64,000 nt of DNA from JAVBNF01 sp031551725 (GTDB lineage: Bacteria > Bacteroidota > Bacteroidia > Bacteroidales > P3). Within the stretch, counting starts at the first letter, position 1. Every line of letters starts with the position of its first letter. The position numbers were made by a program, and so were the translations under genes. This document shows, piece after piece, positions 39,731-49,686 of this stretch. Below the pieces are notes generated by a model, which saw nothing but the letters and a program-made list of their open reading frames with translations, was not told the origin of the DNA and did not search any database. Location of the stretch: positions 1 to 64,000 of the forward strand of contig JAVBNF010000001.1 in NCBI GenBank assembly GCA_031551725.1. The letters are read 5' to 3'.

Positions 39731-41428
39731 TTATACTGCTTGTATTAACATTCCGGTATACGGATTTTTCGGATTTTTGTAAAGTTCATCCGCCTCGCCA
39801 ACCTCAATAATCGCTCCATTCTTCATCACAACGATGCGGTCGGACATATATTTTACCACCGATAAATCGTGCGAAATGAAAATGCAGGTAAAATTCATTT
39901 CTTTTTTCAGTTTATTCAGTAAATTAAGTATTTGCGCTTGAACAGAAACGTCCAAAGCGGATACGGATTCATCACAAATCACAAATTCGGGACGCAAGGA
40001 AAGCGTTCGCGCAATGCAAGCTCGTTGGCGCTGTCCGCCCGAAAGTTCATGCGGATAACGATCGAAAAAAGATGCGTCCAAGCCCACCTTTTCAAGCATT
40101 GCAAAGGCTTCTTCCCGGCATTCTTTTTCGCTTTCGCGAATTTTATATAAGCGGATAGGCTCTAAAATAGCCCGTCCGATGGTGTATCGCGGATTTAAAG
40201 ACGAATAAGGATCTTGAAAAACAATCTGCAATTTGTTGCGAAAAGCACGCATTTCTTGTGGAGAAAGTTTGGTTAAATCAACACCTTTATACAAAATATT
40301 TCCGCTTTGTGCTTTCACTAATTGTAAAATCGTACGGCCGATGGTTGTTTTCCCTGAACCGGACTCCCCCACCAATCCTAAGGTTTCGCCGGGATAAATC
40401 TCCAAATTTGCTCCATCAACGGCTTGCAGTTTCTTGGTTGTTTTTCCAAAGAAATTCTTCTTTAATGCATATTCCACATTCAAATTGCGGACTTCTAAAA
40501 CAGGCGTTTGTGCATACATTTTTTGATGATGCAAAAGACGTTCTTCGGTCGATATAACTTCTTCTTTATTTGTTCCTCCGTTTAAAAAATCATTCACCGT
40601 CGGTAGTTCGCGCAAGCGTTTACCGGTGGTCGGACGGCACGCCAACAAGCCTTTGGTGTACTGATGCTGCGGATTTTTCAAAAGTTCTTCCGTCGAATTA
40701 TATTCCAACAATTCACCTTTATACATCACGGCAATGTGGTCGGACATTTTGGCAATGACATTTAAATCGTGTGAAATAAAAATAATTCCGGTGCCATATT
40801 TTTTGCCGAATTGTTTCATCAAATCGAGAATAGCCATTTGTACGGTAGCATCCAAAGCCGTTGTGGGCTCGTCGGCAATGAGCAATGCCGGATTACAAGC
40901 CATCGCAATGGCAATCATGACGCGCTGTTTTTGTCCGCCGGAGATTTCGTGCGGATAGGCTTTAAACATGGCTTCCGGACGCGGCAGTTGCGCTTCCGTG
41001 AACAATTCGATAACGCGTTTTTTGGCTTCTTTATAAGATACGTTTTGATGCAGGCGCAAGGTTTCAACAACTTGTTCTCCACAACGCTGCGAAGGGTTGA
41101 GCGAAGTCATCGGATCTTGAAAAATCATGGCAATTTCGTTGCCGCGAATGCGCTGCATTTCCTTTTCCGACAAGGAAAGTAAATCAACTTCCTGATTGTT
41201 TTTTGTTGTGAAAAATATTTTTCCGTTGACAGACCAAGCGCTGTTTTCAGGCAGAAACCTCATAATTGACAAGGATGTCAACGATTTCCCGGAGCCGGAT
41301 TCTCCAACAATACCAAGCGTTTTTCCGCCTTCCAGCGAAAAAGAAATATCATTAATCAAATTACGCGTTCCTTGCGAATTGCTTAATTTGATTGATAAAT
41401 TTTGTATGTTTAATATTTTTTTTGACAT
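39731..41428 (-). CDS. Dipeptide/oligopeptide ABC transporter ATP-binding protein (two fused ATPases)
   Basis: 565 residues containing two ABC ATPase domains in tandem, as in DppD-DppF fusions. First: Walker A GIVGESGSGKSLTSL near 36, signature SGGQKQRVMIA near 166, Walker B LLIADEPTTALD near 188. Second: GLVGESGSGKTTIGR near 348, LSGGQRQRACIA near 468, FVICDESVSALD near 490. It energises import of peptides together with permeases and a binding protein, none of which is in the window. Cytoplasmic face of the inner membrane. The single-gene form is common in Bacteroidota. Confidence 0.93.
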   Translation of the reverse strand: MSKKILNIQNLSIKLSNSQGTRNLINDISFSLEGGKTLGIVGESGSGKSLTSLSIMRFLPENSAWSVNGKIFFTTKNNQEVDLLSLSEKEMQRIRGNEIAMIFQDPMTSLNPSQRCGEQVVETLRLHQNVSYKEAKKRVIELFTEAQLPRPEAMFKAYPHEISGGQKQRVMIAIAMACNPALLIADEPTTALDATVQMAILDLMKQFGKKYGTGIIFISHDLNVIAKMSDHIAVMYKGELLEYNSTEELLKNPQHQYTKGLLACRPTTGKRLRELPTVNDFLNGGTNKEEVISTEERLLHHQKMYAQTPVLEVRNLNVEYALKKNFFGKTTKKLQAVDGANLEIYPGETLGLVGESGSGKTTIGRTILQLVKAQSGNILYKGVDLTKLSPQEMRAFRNKLQIVFQDPYSSLNPRYTIGRAILEPIRLYKIRESEKECREEAFAMLEKVGLDASFFDRYPHELSGGQRQRACIARTLSLRPEFVICDESVSALDVSVQAQILNLLNKLKKEMNFTCIFISHDLSVVKYMSDRIVVMKNGAIIEVGEADELYKNPKNPYTGMLIQAV

Positions 41429-41439
41429 TTAAAAATACA

Positions 41440-41484
41440 AGGGTAGACATTTAAAATACAAGGGCAGACACGTGGGTCTGCCCC
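41440..41484. repeat. GGGCAGAC palindromic repeat
   Basis: Two successive ATACAAGGG(T/C)AGACA units, the second extended to a palindrome GGGCAGAC...GTCTGCCC. It follows the Ig-like lipoprotein gene and precedes the ABC gene. Confidence 0.65.
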
Positions 41485-41488
41485 TACG

Positions 41489-43249
41489 TTATTCATCATC
41501 TTTCAACGTCCAGGCTTCTTCGTATCCCCAACCGGCTTCGGTGGTAATTTTACGACCGAAATACAATACTTTTTCAGGTTGGCGATGTTCGATATAATTT
41601 CCGGCATCCCATCGACCGTTTTTGTTTTCATCAAAAATAATACGGAAAACATAAATACCCGGTTTCAAGTTTTTAAATGTTGCCGACGTTTCGGAAGCTA
41701 ATTTTTGTTCTCCGAAAATCGTTCCTTTTTCGTCGCAACACTGCATGATTAAAGATGTTCCTGGTTTTGAATTTCGAATTTCGAATTTAACAGACGAATA
41801 ATTATCAACTAAATCCGTAGAAAATTTAGATATGACAGTATCGTTTTTAAAACCGTAAATATCCACAAAACAACTATCCGGAACTATGAGTTGATACGAA
41901 AACAATTCTTTCAATTCTTCATTTAAAACAAATTCCATCTGTGTTTTGTCTGTAAAACTACCACTGACTGCAATTGTATCGGATGTCATTTCTTCGTTGT
42001 TGTTGCGGATCAATGTCATCTGATTGGGAATATGATAATTTATCGGTACATTGGATGTGAGTTTTATTTTCTCATAAATAGGAATAACTCCACCGGAATT
42101 ATTGACCGAAAGCATCATTTTACTGCGCGTCGGAACTGCCGTAACAAGAATTTTGAGCGTATCTTTATAATCTCCAATCGAAATAAAAATCCGATATTGT
42201 TTTGAGTCTCGTTGCGGCCAAATTTGTAATTTATCAGAAGTTTTGTTCCATTTCGATTTGAAAGCAACGTTTTCATTTGCCGTATCAACAAGCGTCAAGC
42301 TAATATCATCAACCGGTACGCGGAAGCTCAAATTGATCACCCCTGCTTTATCAATTTCGCCGGTAGCCATTTGCGAAGACGCCGTTTTAAACAATAATAA
42401 AGTTGTTAACTTTTCTTGCGGTTTTGAGTTAAGACTGTCTATGGTTTCTGGTTTCTGGTTTCTGGTTTCTGGTTTCAAGTTCAGGCTGTCTTTCGCACGC
42501 AAAGAAGAATCCTTTGCGCTTACAGTGTCTTTAATTGCGACTTTCATTTTCTCCGATTTCACACACTGAGAAAGAAATGCAATCGGGTCATCATTTACAT
42601 CAAAAAGAAGATTGTTGTTTTTATCATTTAAGGCAACAATTTTGTAGCAATCTTCTTGAATATGAACAAAATGAAAAATCCCTTTCTCATCTGTTTGAGA
42701 AAAATAATACGGTTTTTCTTTAAAAACTACCGAATCGTCTTGCGTTCTATAGAGCATTACATTGATTTTCGGAAGTGGCTCGTGCGTAAAAGCATCAATC
42801 AATTTTCCTGTCATTTCAAAGGAATCGATGGATGCGCCGGTAGAAAAAACGAACAAGAAATTTTCATACGGATTACCTTCATTCAGATCTGCAACCGCAT
42901 TTCCAAAATTCAATGTATACGTGGTATTCGGCTTCAGCGTGTCGCGAAATTTCACGTCCAATTCTCTACCGTTTATTGTAATGTTCGGCATCCTCATAGG
43001 CGGCGACATCACAAATTGTTTGTTGATGTCTTTCAATTGCAAATATTCATCAAACTTGAATTCCAGTTGATCGCCATTAAAATTTGTAGCAAAATTTTCG
43101 GGTTCAGAACGCAGCATTACCGGCGGCGTTTCGTCTTTCGGCCCTCCTGTCGGTGCGGAAATATTGGCACAAGACTGCAAGAGGGATGCAATAGCGACGA
43201 GAGACAAGTAACGGGTGACAAGTTTAGTATTTATCAATTTTAGATTCAT
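41489..43249 (-). CDS. Ig-like domain lipoprotein
   Basis: About 586 residues from MNLKLINTK at 43249. Signal peptide with lipobox LLQSC, so an outer-membrane lipoprotein is likely. Residues 30-150 are the SbsA-type Ig-like domain common in Bacteroidota: GGPKDETPPVMLRSEPENFA, EFKFDEYLQLKD, VMSPPM, PNTTYTLNFGNAVADLNEGN. A C-terminal segment has PGIYVFRIIFDENKNGRWD. Function unknown. The signal core is partly made by an ACTTGTCACCCGTTACTTGT repeat, and residues near 270 (LKPETRNQKPETI) by a GGTTTCTGG repeat. The ORF track's earlier ATG (43303) is less likely. Confidence 0.78.
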   Translation of the reverse strand: MNLKLINTKLVTRYLSLVAIASLLQSCANISAPTGGPKDETPPVMLRSEPENFATNFNGDQLEFKFDEYLQLKDINKQFVMSPPMRMPNITINGRELDVKFRDTLKPNTTYTLNFGNAVADLNEGNPYENFLFVFSTGASIDSFEMTGKLIDAFTHEPLPKINVMLYRTQDDSVVFKEKPYYFSQTDEKGIFHFVHIQEDCYKIVALNDKNNNLLFDVNDDPIAFLSQCVKSEKMKVAIKDTVSAKDSSLRAKDSLNLKPETRNQKPETIDSLNSKPQEKLTTLLLFKTASSQMATGEIDKAGVINLSFRVPVDDISLTLVDTANENVAFKSKWNKTSDKLQIWPQRDSKQYRIFISIGDYKDTLKILVTAVPTRSKMMLSVNNSGGVIPIYEKIKLTSNVPINYHIPNQMTLIRNNNEEMTSDTIAVSGSFTDKTQMEFVLNEELKELFSYQLIVPDSCFVDIYGFKNDTVISKFSTDLVDNYSSVKFEIRNSKPGTSLIMQCCDEKGTIFGEQKLASETSATFKNLKPGIYVFRIIFDENKNGRWDAGNYIEHRQPEKVLYFGRKITTEAGWGYEEAWTLKDDE

Positions 43250-43307
43250 TCCGGAATTCTTTTTGCAAATGTACGTATTTTTATAAAATATTTTATCCCT
43301 CATTGCA

Positions 43308-43386
43308 CGGTAACGCTATGCGTATTGTCAGCTTCGCTGACGTTTCATCGCAAATTTTCGCAGATGACGCTGATTTACGCAGATTT
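43308..43386 (+). repeat. Degenerate copy of the 134-bp repeat
   Basis: Contains GTAACGCTATGCGTATTG, GTCAGCTTCGCTGACG and TTTCATCGCAAATTTTCGC, as in the core at 7157-7480. Confidence 0.7.
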
Positions 43387-44628
43387 TTATTTGTTTTCGA
43401 CTAATTTATACAATTTGTCTCCTCTTCGCAACAATGATTCGGCAGGAATGGAGCATAAATCGCCTTGCACGGCTTGATCAACCGGTTTTAAATCCACTCG
43501 AATTTCCGCAAGTTTATTTTCATAAACGCCCGTGGTTTCACCCATTATTAAAATCTCATCGCCGATATGCAAAGTATTGGCTTCGATTTTAATTTCTGCA
43601 ACATTGATTTTTTGGAAAAAATTAGTAACTTTTCCAACATATACCTTTTTCTTGGTCGCCAGAGAGCCGTAGCGTTCCGTCCACTCTCCTATTTTTTGTC
43701 CGAGATAATAGCCATCCCAAAATCCACGATTGTAAACAGCTTTAAGCGCTTCGTTCCATACTTCGCGTTTTTCTTCGGTAAAGGTGCCGTTCATCACGGC
43801 TTGCGATGCTTCCTTATAAACACGTGTAACGGTTTTTACGTATTCGGCCGAACGTCCGCGCCCTTCGATTTTCAGAACGGAAACTCCTGCTTCGAGAATT
43901 TTATCAATAAAATCGAGCGTTTTCAAGTCTTTCGGCGACATGATGTAAGCGTTGTCGACTACCAATTCGGTTTCGCCGTCGAGGTCGGTTACTTTGTACG
44001 GACGGCGGCATAATTGCAAGCAAGCCCCACGATTTGCCGAGAAATTATAGTTATCCAAACTCAGATAGCATTTTCCGGAAACGGCCATACACAAAGCTCC
44101 ATGGGCAAAAACTTCAATTTGCACCAAATCGCCTTTCGGTCCGCGTATGTTTTGTTCTTCGATTTGTCTTGTGATTTCGGCAACTTGTTTCAAATTCAAT
44201 TCGCGCGCAGTTACTACCACATCTGCAAATTTAGCAAAAAACCGCACCGCTTCAATATTGGTAATATTGCATTGCGTGGAAATATGCACTTCCAAACCGA
44301 TTTGATTGGCGTATGAAATAACGGACAAATCGGCGGCAATAACAGCCGTAATTCCGCTGTTTTTGGCCGCGTCGATGATCTGTTTCATCAAAGGCAATTC
44401 GGCGTCGTAAACAATCGTATTTAAGGTCAGATATGAACGGACGCCGTGCTCATCGCAGATTTCGGCAATTTTTTTGAGGTCGTCCGTTGTAAAATGTTGT
44501 GCGGAACGTGCTCGCATGTTGAGTTGCTCAACACCAAAATATACGGAATCCGCACCCCCTTGTATGGCTGCCCACAGCGACTCGTAGGAGCCGACAGGGG
44601 ACATAATTTCGATTTTTTTTACAGTCAT
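43387..44628 (-). CDS. Peptidase U32 family protein
   Basis: About 413 residues from MTVKKIEIMSPVGSY at 44628. Typical features: GADSVYFGVEQLNMRA near 25, HISTQCNITN near 112, VEVFAHGALCMAVSGKCYLS near 175 with the U32 signature (E-x-F-x-H-G-x-x-C-x-x-x-S-G-x-C). Relatives act in tRNA/rRNA hydroxylation (RlhA/TrhP) or as collagenase-like peptidases; the latter name is historical. A GTG start ten codons earlier falls in a palindromic repeat and is rejected. Confidence 0.9.
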   Translation of the reverse strand: MTVKKIEIMSPVGSYESLWAAIQGGADSVYFGVEQLNMRARSAQHFTTDDLKKIAEICDEHGVRSYLTLNTIVYDAELPLMKQIIDAAKNSGITAVIAADLSVISYANQIGLEVHISTQCNITNIEAVRFFAKFADVVVTARELNLKQVAEITRQIEEQNIRGPKGDLVQIEVFAHGALCMAVSGKCYLSLDNYNFSANRGACLQLCRRPYKVTDLDGETELVVDNAYIMSPKDLKTLDFIDKILEAGVSVLKIEGRGRSAEYVKTVTRVYKEASQAVMNGTFTEEKREVWNEALKAVYNRGFWDGYYLGQKIGEWTERYGSLATKKKVYVGKVTNFFQKINVAEIKIEANTLHIGDEILIMGETTGVYENKLAEIRVDLKPVDQAVQGDLCSIPAESLLRRGDKLYKLVENK

Positions 44629-44650
44629 TCTTTTTGTCCAGTTGAATGAG

Positions 44651-44677
44651 TTGGCCACACACCTGAGGTGTTGGCCA
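44651..44677. repeat. TTGGCCA palindromic repeat
   Basis: TTGGCCACACACCTGAGG and its partner GGTGTTGGCCA form an imperfect palindrome in the 50-base gap between suhB and the U32 gene. Confidence 0.6.
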
Positions 44678-44680
44678 TGA

Positions 44681-45472
44681 CTAATTCATTTTTTCATCTA
44701 TAATTTTCACCAACTCTTCGTGAACTGGGCCGTTTGTGGCAACGAGTTCTTGTCCGAAAAGCCAGTTGGTTTCATTTTTAAAATCGGAAACTTTGCCACC
44801 GGCTTCTTTCACAATCAAAGCTCCGGCCGCAACGTCCCACGGTTTTAAACCATATTCGTAAAATGCTTCAAATCGTCCGCAAGCCACATACGCCAAATCC
44901 ACGGCAGCAGAGCCTAAACGGCGGATGCCGCCGGTACGTTTCATCAAATCGTGAAACAAATCCATATAAGCATCTAAACGTGAAAAATTGGTGTAGGGAA
45001 AACCGGTTACAAGCAAAGCATGATCTAAATCATCGGATTTTGTTACCGAAATTGGTTCATTATTCAAATAAGCACCGCCGTTTTTAGATGCGGAGAAACA
45101 TTCGTCGAGATTGATTTCATAAACCACGCCGGCCACAATTTCATCATATTCTTTAAGTGCAATACTTACAGAATAAGGCGGCAAATGATGCAGAAAATTG
45201 GTGGTGCCGTCGAGCGGATCGACAATCCAGTTGAAATGTTCTTTGGTTTCAGTTAATGTATTTTCTTCTGTAATATAACCGGCTTCCGGCAAGAGCTTTT
45301 GCAGGCGTTCGACAATCATGCGTTCGGCGGTTTTATCCACGTAAGTGACATAATCGTGCTTGCCTTTATGTTCGATGTCGGATGCTTTAAATTTTTTGTT
45401 TTCCTGACGGATAAAAGCGCCGGCTTCTTTGGCTATTTCGATAACCTCAGCGGCTATTTCGGAATAATTCAT
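44681..45472 (-). CDS. Inositol monophosphatase family protein
   Basis: 263 residues. Metal-dependent phosphatase: WIVDPLDGTTNFLHHLP near residue 80 with the DPLDGT motif, preceding EEN near 66 as metal ligand, and the C-terminal PWDVAAGALIVKEAGG near 212. Hydrolyses inositol-1-phosphate or related sugars and in some bacteria also acts in rRNA maturation (SuhB). Cytoplasmic. Starts 2 bases after the M6 protease stop. Confidence 0.93.
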   Translation of the reverse strand: MNYSEIAAEVIEIAKEAGAFIRQENKKFKASDIEHKGKHDYVTYVDKTAERMIVERLQKLLPEAGYITEENTLTETKEHFNWIVDPLDGTTNFLHHLPPYSVSIALKEYDEIVAGVVYEINLDECFSASKNGGAYLNNEPISVTKSDDLDHALLVTGFPYTNFSRLDAYMDLFHDLMKRTGGIRRLGSAAVDLAYVACGRFEAFYEYGLKPWDVAAGALIVKEAGGKVSDFKNETNWLFGQELVATNGPVHEELVKIIDEKMN

Positions 45473-45473
45473 T

Positions 45474-48400
45474 TTATTGTTTCAAAATTTTATATGCAAC
45501 AATTCCTTGATTTGTGTGAATCTGTACGATATAAAAACCTTTTGAGAAATTACGCAGGTCTAAACTGATTTCGTTTTGCTGCAAATTAGCATCCGAAACT
45601 TGTTGTTTTCTCCCGTAAATATCCAGTAAGTCGATTTGTTTGATTTTCACATCCGAAGATTGTTTGATTACAAGAAAATCGTTGACCGGATTTGGATACA
45701 AGACAAAACTTTCGCGAAGATTTCCTTTTATATTTGTGGGTTTCCCTTTTTGAAAAACAAAAAGCGTATCGGCTTTATTTCCACCTTGTAAAATCAAGAC
45801 TCCAAAACGAGTAATAGTGTCGACATTGTCTGTTCCGGGAACAACAAAAATTTTCGTGGTGTCGTTTCCTATTTTGGGCTGTACATTGATCCAAGAGTCT
45901 GACGTTGTGATAGCCCAAATCGTATCTGCATACACATATATGGATTGCACCGCAGGATCTTCCATATCAAAAATCAAAGAATCTACACTAAATATTGCAA
46001 AACGTGCTACAGGTGGAATCGTTGTTTCTTGAGTAATTGCAATCTTTTGCACCAACGAATTTAATCTAATTACGATGGTATCATAGCGTTTCACTGTGCC
46101 CGGATTTGCGTCCGCTACAATTTTCAAAACGGCATTTCCTGTTGCGGAATCGGGAGAAATATGCAGCCACGACTGTGTTTTCGTTGCAGTCCACGCGGTC
46201 GTTGCTGCAATTACAACATCAACCGAATCCTCTGTTTTCTCAAAATTTACGGTAGAAGTTGACACAATCAATGTATCTCTATCTATCGTTTTAAATGATT
46301 GGATAGAGCCGTAGGCCGTACCTTTAAAATTAAGCGCGTAGGCTTTGTAGTAATATGTTGTATTTGGTATTAATCCGGTTAAGACTGTAAAAAAAACAGA
46401 GGAATCCGTGCTCGCTATAACTTTTGTTCCTGTACCATCAGCAAATCCGGGTGTTGTTGAGTAATAGAATCCTTCTTCTACTGTAGGGCGTGTGCCATTA
46501 ACAGTCATTGAAGCGTTTAACTGCGCAGTTGTTTTTAAAATATTGCTCGCAGCTTGAGTCGTAACCGTTGCTAATTGCCCGGAATCCGAAAGGCAGCTTG
46601 TGTAAGCACTAACGGCCAAACTGATATTGTAAGGATCATCGACAACATCATTGTAGCTCCACCACTCATCTCCATAATAATCATCTTCAATATATACAAA
46701 AGCGGTTGCAAGGCTATCGGGGCGGTCGTCTCTTTCGAAAATAAAACAACTGAAAGTATCTTGAGGAGTATCATAATAAACTTGATAACCTACATAATAG
46801 TTCCCCGAAATTTCTACATTGTTTGGAAGCGATAAAGTGTTATGTTTCTTTGCCTTTAAGTCTTTTATCAAAACATCTCTGGAACAAAGAATATTCCCCG
46901 GAAATCCTTCATTATCATCGTATAATTGCAAGGTTATTTTGGATGTTGCAGGAGTTGCGGCGTAGGCTTTAAAAACGTCAATTCCAATTGAGTCTACACG
47001 AAGCAAGCTACTATTTTTAAAATATTCTGCAAAAGACAGAAAACCAATAGAAGCATTATGGCCGGTAAATTGTTCTTTCCCAATAGTGTATGCTACAATA
47101 TCATCCGAATCTTGTTCATTGGTCTTCCAACCACAACTGCCGGAAACAGCCTGTACTTTCTGTACAATAATTAAATTGCGAGTTATCGTATCGGCTTTAA
47201 AAACGATCGTATCTCTACGAGGATAAATTGTCGAGGTTTTCACTGTTAAATTAACCATTCTACCGACCGAATCCGCACTCGGACTCACATCCATCCATGA
47301 AGGACATTTTATAACTGCCCATTCTTTATTTGTAGATAATAAGATGCTTTGGGTTTCTCCTTTTCTCTCGCCAAATACAAGGCTATCTGCAGACAACGAC
47401 AAGAAGGGAGTATTCCCTCCACCACGGAAAACAAAGGATATTTGCTGATTATTTTCCGTAATATTTGTAAAGGGTGCATTTAAATTTGTGTTATTCCACA
47501 GAACCGGATAGAAAGAATGAACGTTCGTTGTCCCGGGAAAGGGTGCGGCTGTTGTAAGAGGTTTGAGATTTCCGTTGGCCGGATTGATAATTACGCGCAT
47601 CGGATCGCCGTTATTAGGTGCATTATTCGACCATGCTGTTGCATTATAAGCAATGTGCCACACGAGCATGCCATGACCGGGCAAATATTTATCCCAGTCA
47701 TTTAGCTGGCGATTTTCAATCATAAAAAATTCCGTCGGATTTGGGGTTTTTCCTTGTAAATTAGGCGCTGTTAAAGCTAAAATATAGCCTTTGTGCTCCT
47801 TATCCAAGGGATTTAAAGTAATAACATCCGGATTGGAAAGAATTTCCGGTGTCAACCAGCCCAAATAAAAACGGTCGTAAACCGAGTATAATGGCGGAGT
47901 ACGCCCTTCATTCAAATACGCACCATTATCCATCAAACTCCAGTCTCCCAGTGGGGAATTATCAGGGGCCGGAGTATTGTCTGTTTTATAATAATCGGGA
48001 AGTCCAAGCACATGCGAAAATTCGTGTGTAAACGTACCTATTCCACACATATTGTTTCCTACAGTTCCTTGTAATTCGGAGGTGCAAGCATAATCCTTGA
48101 TTTTTTTTCCGTTTAAAATCAAATTCCCTTTGCCATCTGCGGTTACTACAAAGCGATGCGGCCAAATGGTATTTTGATTTACAGTCGTACCTTCTGCCTC
48201 ATTATAACCGGCATAATAAACAGAAACATTATCTACATAACCATCATTATCCGTATCATAATCTGCAAAATTTACACCGTTATCGTAAGCTTGTTGGCAA
48301 GCATCGCGAATCATTTGCTGCGGAAGTGTATCGTTACCATCGGCTACTTTATTTTTTCCATAATATACGTACGGATGTGACAAAGTATAAGGTCCAACAA

Positions 48401-48998
48401 TATCAAAATGCGGACTAAATTGTCCGTTTGACGAAGCCATAAAATAGTCGCGAGAACTTCCTGTTCCGCCATTTCTGCTGTAGCCGACTTGATTGAGCAA
48501 ACTGTCGAAATCGGCTTTTGGTGTTGCCGAAACAAAACTTTTGTCTGAAAAATTAACCAAAATCACCAAACTTCGGGGAGACCCATTAATTGGAAAAGCC
48601 TTTTGTGGAGCACTTTGTGCGGTTGCACGTTGAGCGCGCTGTTTGGTAAAACCGGCTTCGAGTTGTATTTCTTGCGAAAGCGTTGCCAGATATTTCTTCT
48701 CACTTGCACTGCGAAGCATTTTGCTATGCGCCATCACCTTGCCAGGAACAAAAGAAGCATCATTTGCCGGCTCGGCATATACCCAAGCACCTTGTTCGTT
48801 TTTAACCACCACATAGTTGTCTCCGGTCGATTGATAGTGAAACCACTCATCGCCGCGAAGGTAAACATCCAATAAAGAGCCATCGGGCTGTTGCACGGTA
48901 GCAGGACGCGAAAGTGCAGGAACAGCTTGCATTTGTTGGCTAAAACCAAACACAAATGCGAACAAGGAAAATATGAATAATTTGAACTTCATGAACAT
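45474..48998 (-). CDS. Large secreted M6 family metalloprotease with T9SS type A signal
   Basis: 1174 residues. Signal peptide 1-25 (FAFVFGFSQQMQAVPA). M6 peptidase domain about 30-560 with GTFTHEFSHVLGLPDYY near 320: the HExxHxxGxxD zinc motif, His, His and Asp ligands. The region after 560 has several BACON/Ig-like beta modules (repeated 'W-L-x-I-S-P-D/N-S-x-x-G-N' units) and a fibronectin-like segment. The last 75 residues form a T9SS type A sorting domain (ESFVLYPNPVNDFLVIKQ...). Secreted or surface-attached protease. It is a paralogue of the gene at 49687, with pssA between. The ATG at 48992 is an equally good start. Confidence 0.9.
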   Translation of the reverse strand: MFMKFKLFIFSLFAFVFGFSQQMQAVPALSRPATVQQPDGSLLDVYLRGDEWFHYQSTGDNYVVVKNEQGAWVYAEPANDASFVPGKVMAHSKMLRSASEKKYLATLSQEIQLEAGFTKQRAQRATAQSAPQKAFPINGSPRSLVILVNFSDKSFVSATPKADFDSLLNQVGYSRNGGTGSSRDYFMASSNGQFSPHFDIVGPYTLSHPYVYYGKNKVADGNDTLPQQMIRDACQQAYDNGVNFADYDTDNDGYVDNVSVYYAGYNEAEGTTVNQNTIWPHRFVVTADGKGNLILNGKKIKDYACTSELQGTVGNNMCGIGTFTHEFSHVLGLPDYYKTDNTPAPDNSPLGDWSLMDNGAYLNEGRTPPLYSVYDRFYLGWLTPEILSNPDVITLNPLDKEHKGYILALTAPNLQGKTPNPTEFFMIENRQLNDWDKYLPGHGMLVWHIAYNATAWSNNAPNNGDPMRVIINPANGNLKPLTTAAPFPGTTNVHSFYPVLWNNTNLNAPFTNITENNQQISFVFRGGGNTPFLSLSADSLVFGERKGETQSILLSTNKEWAVIKCPSWMDVSPSADSVGRMVNLTVKTSTIYPRRDTIVFKADTITRNLIIVQKVQAVSGSCGWKTNEQDSDDIVAYTIGKEQFTGHNASIGFLSFAEYFKNSSLLRVDSIGIDVFKAYAATPATSKITLQLYDDNEGFPGNILCSRDVLIKDLKAKKHNTLSLPNNVEISGNYYVGYQVYYDTPQDTFSCFIFERDDRPDSLATAFVYIEDDYYGDEWWSYNDVVDDPYNISLAVSAYTSCLSDSGQLATVTTQAASNILKTTAQLNASMTVNGTRPTVEEGFYYSTTPGFADGTGTKVIASTDSSVFFTVLTGLIPNTTYYYKAYALNFKGTAYGSIQSFKTIDRDTLIVSTSTVNFEKTEDSVDVVIAATTAWTATKTQSWLHISPDSATGNAVLKIVADANPGTVKRYDTIVIRLNSLVQKIAITQETTIPPVARFAIFSVDSLIFDMEDPAVQSIYVYADTIWAITTSDSWINVQPKIGNDTTKIFVVPGTDNVDTITRFGVLILQGGNKADTLFVFQKGKPTNIKGNLRESFVLYPNPVNDFLVIKQSSDVKIKQIDLLDIYGRKQQVSDANLQQNEISLDLRNFSKGFYIVQIHTNQGIVAYKILKQ

Positions 48999-48999
48999 T

Positions 49000-49683
49000 T
49001 TACAGATTAATTTTTGAGCGGAATACTAATGAAAATATTGGATATAAAAGCACCAATACCGGAATTGCAGCCGTACGCAAAAGTGCAAGCAAAGCAATTG
49101 CAGTAAGGAGAAAAATATATTTATGGGTATTGTCTTTCCATGTAAAATTCTTTATTTTAAAAGAGAACATGGGAATTTCAGACACGAGCAAAAGCGAAAG
49201 CAAACAGATGGCGGCAACAATCATGAAAGTGTGCAATACCGGAAACCCGAATTCGATGATGGCCCACGGCAACGCAGCCCAAAACAAAGCATTGGCGGGC
49301 GTTGGCATACCCACAAAGTTTTCAGTTTGACGTTCGTCGACATTGAATTTCGCTAAACGCAAAGCGGAAAACATTGGAATTAAAAAGGCTATATATTCCA
49401 AATACTGAATATGCGGCTCGGTATAATACCGGAGCAAGCCAAAAGCAATCATGCCGGGTGCAACGCCGAAAGTCACGATATCAGCCAGGGAATCCAATTC
49501 CTTACCTATAGACGATTTTACGTTTAGCAAACGTGCAGCCGTGCCATCGAGAAAATCTGCTACCGCACCGCCGACAATAAACAAGCCCGCAGCAAAACCA
49601 TTTCCTTCGATAGCAAAAAGAATGGCAAAGCATCCGCAAAGCAGATTTATCAACGTAATCAAGTTTGGAATATGTCGTTTCAT
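49000..49683 (-). CDS. pssA: CDP-diacylglycerol-serine O-phosphatidyltransferase
   Basis: 227 residues, membrane protein with six or so helices. The CDP-alcohol phosphotransferase motif DGTAAR...G...D...D is clear near 45-70, with LDSLADIVTFGVAPG after it. It makes phosphatidylserine, the precursor of phosphatidylethanolamine. It lies between two M6 protease paralogues and starts 3 bases after the end of the upstream protease, so the three are probably co-transcribed. Confidence 0.94.
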   Translation of the reverse strand: MKRHIPNLITLINLLCGCFAILFAIEGNGFAAGLFIVGGAVADFLDGTAARLLNVKSSIGKELDSLADIVTFGVAPGMIAFGLLRYYTEPHIQYLEYIAFLIPMFSALRLAKFNVDERQTENFVGMPTPANALFWAALPWAIIEFGFPVLHTFMIVAAICLLSLLLVSEIPMFSFKIKNFTWKDNTHKYIFLLTAIALLALLRTAAIPVLVLLYPIFSLVFRSKINL

Positions 49684-49686
49684 TTT

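Noticed and set aside
43250..43303. Upstream start of the Ig-like lipoprotein
   Set aside because: The later ATG gives a compact lipoprotein signal; the upstream part would put 18 charged or polar residues before it.
44629..44658. GTG start of the U32 gene
   Set aside because: It lies in a palindromic repeat and precedes the normal family start MTVKKIEIMSPVG.
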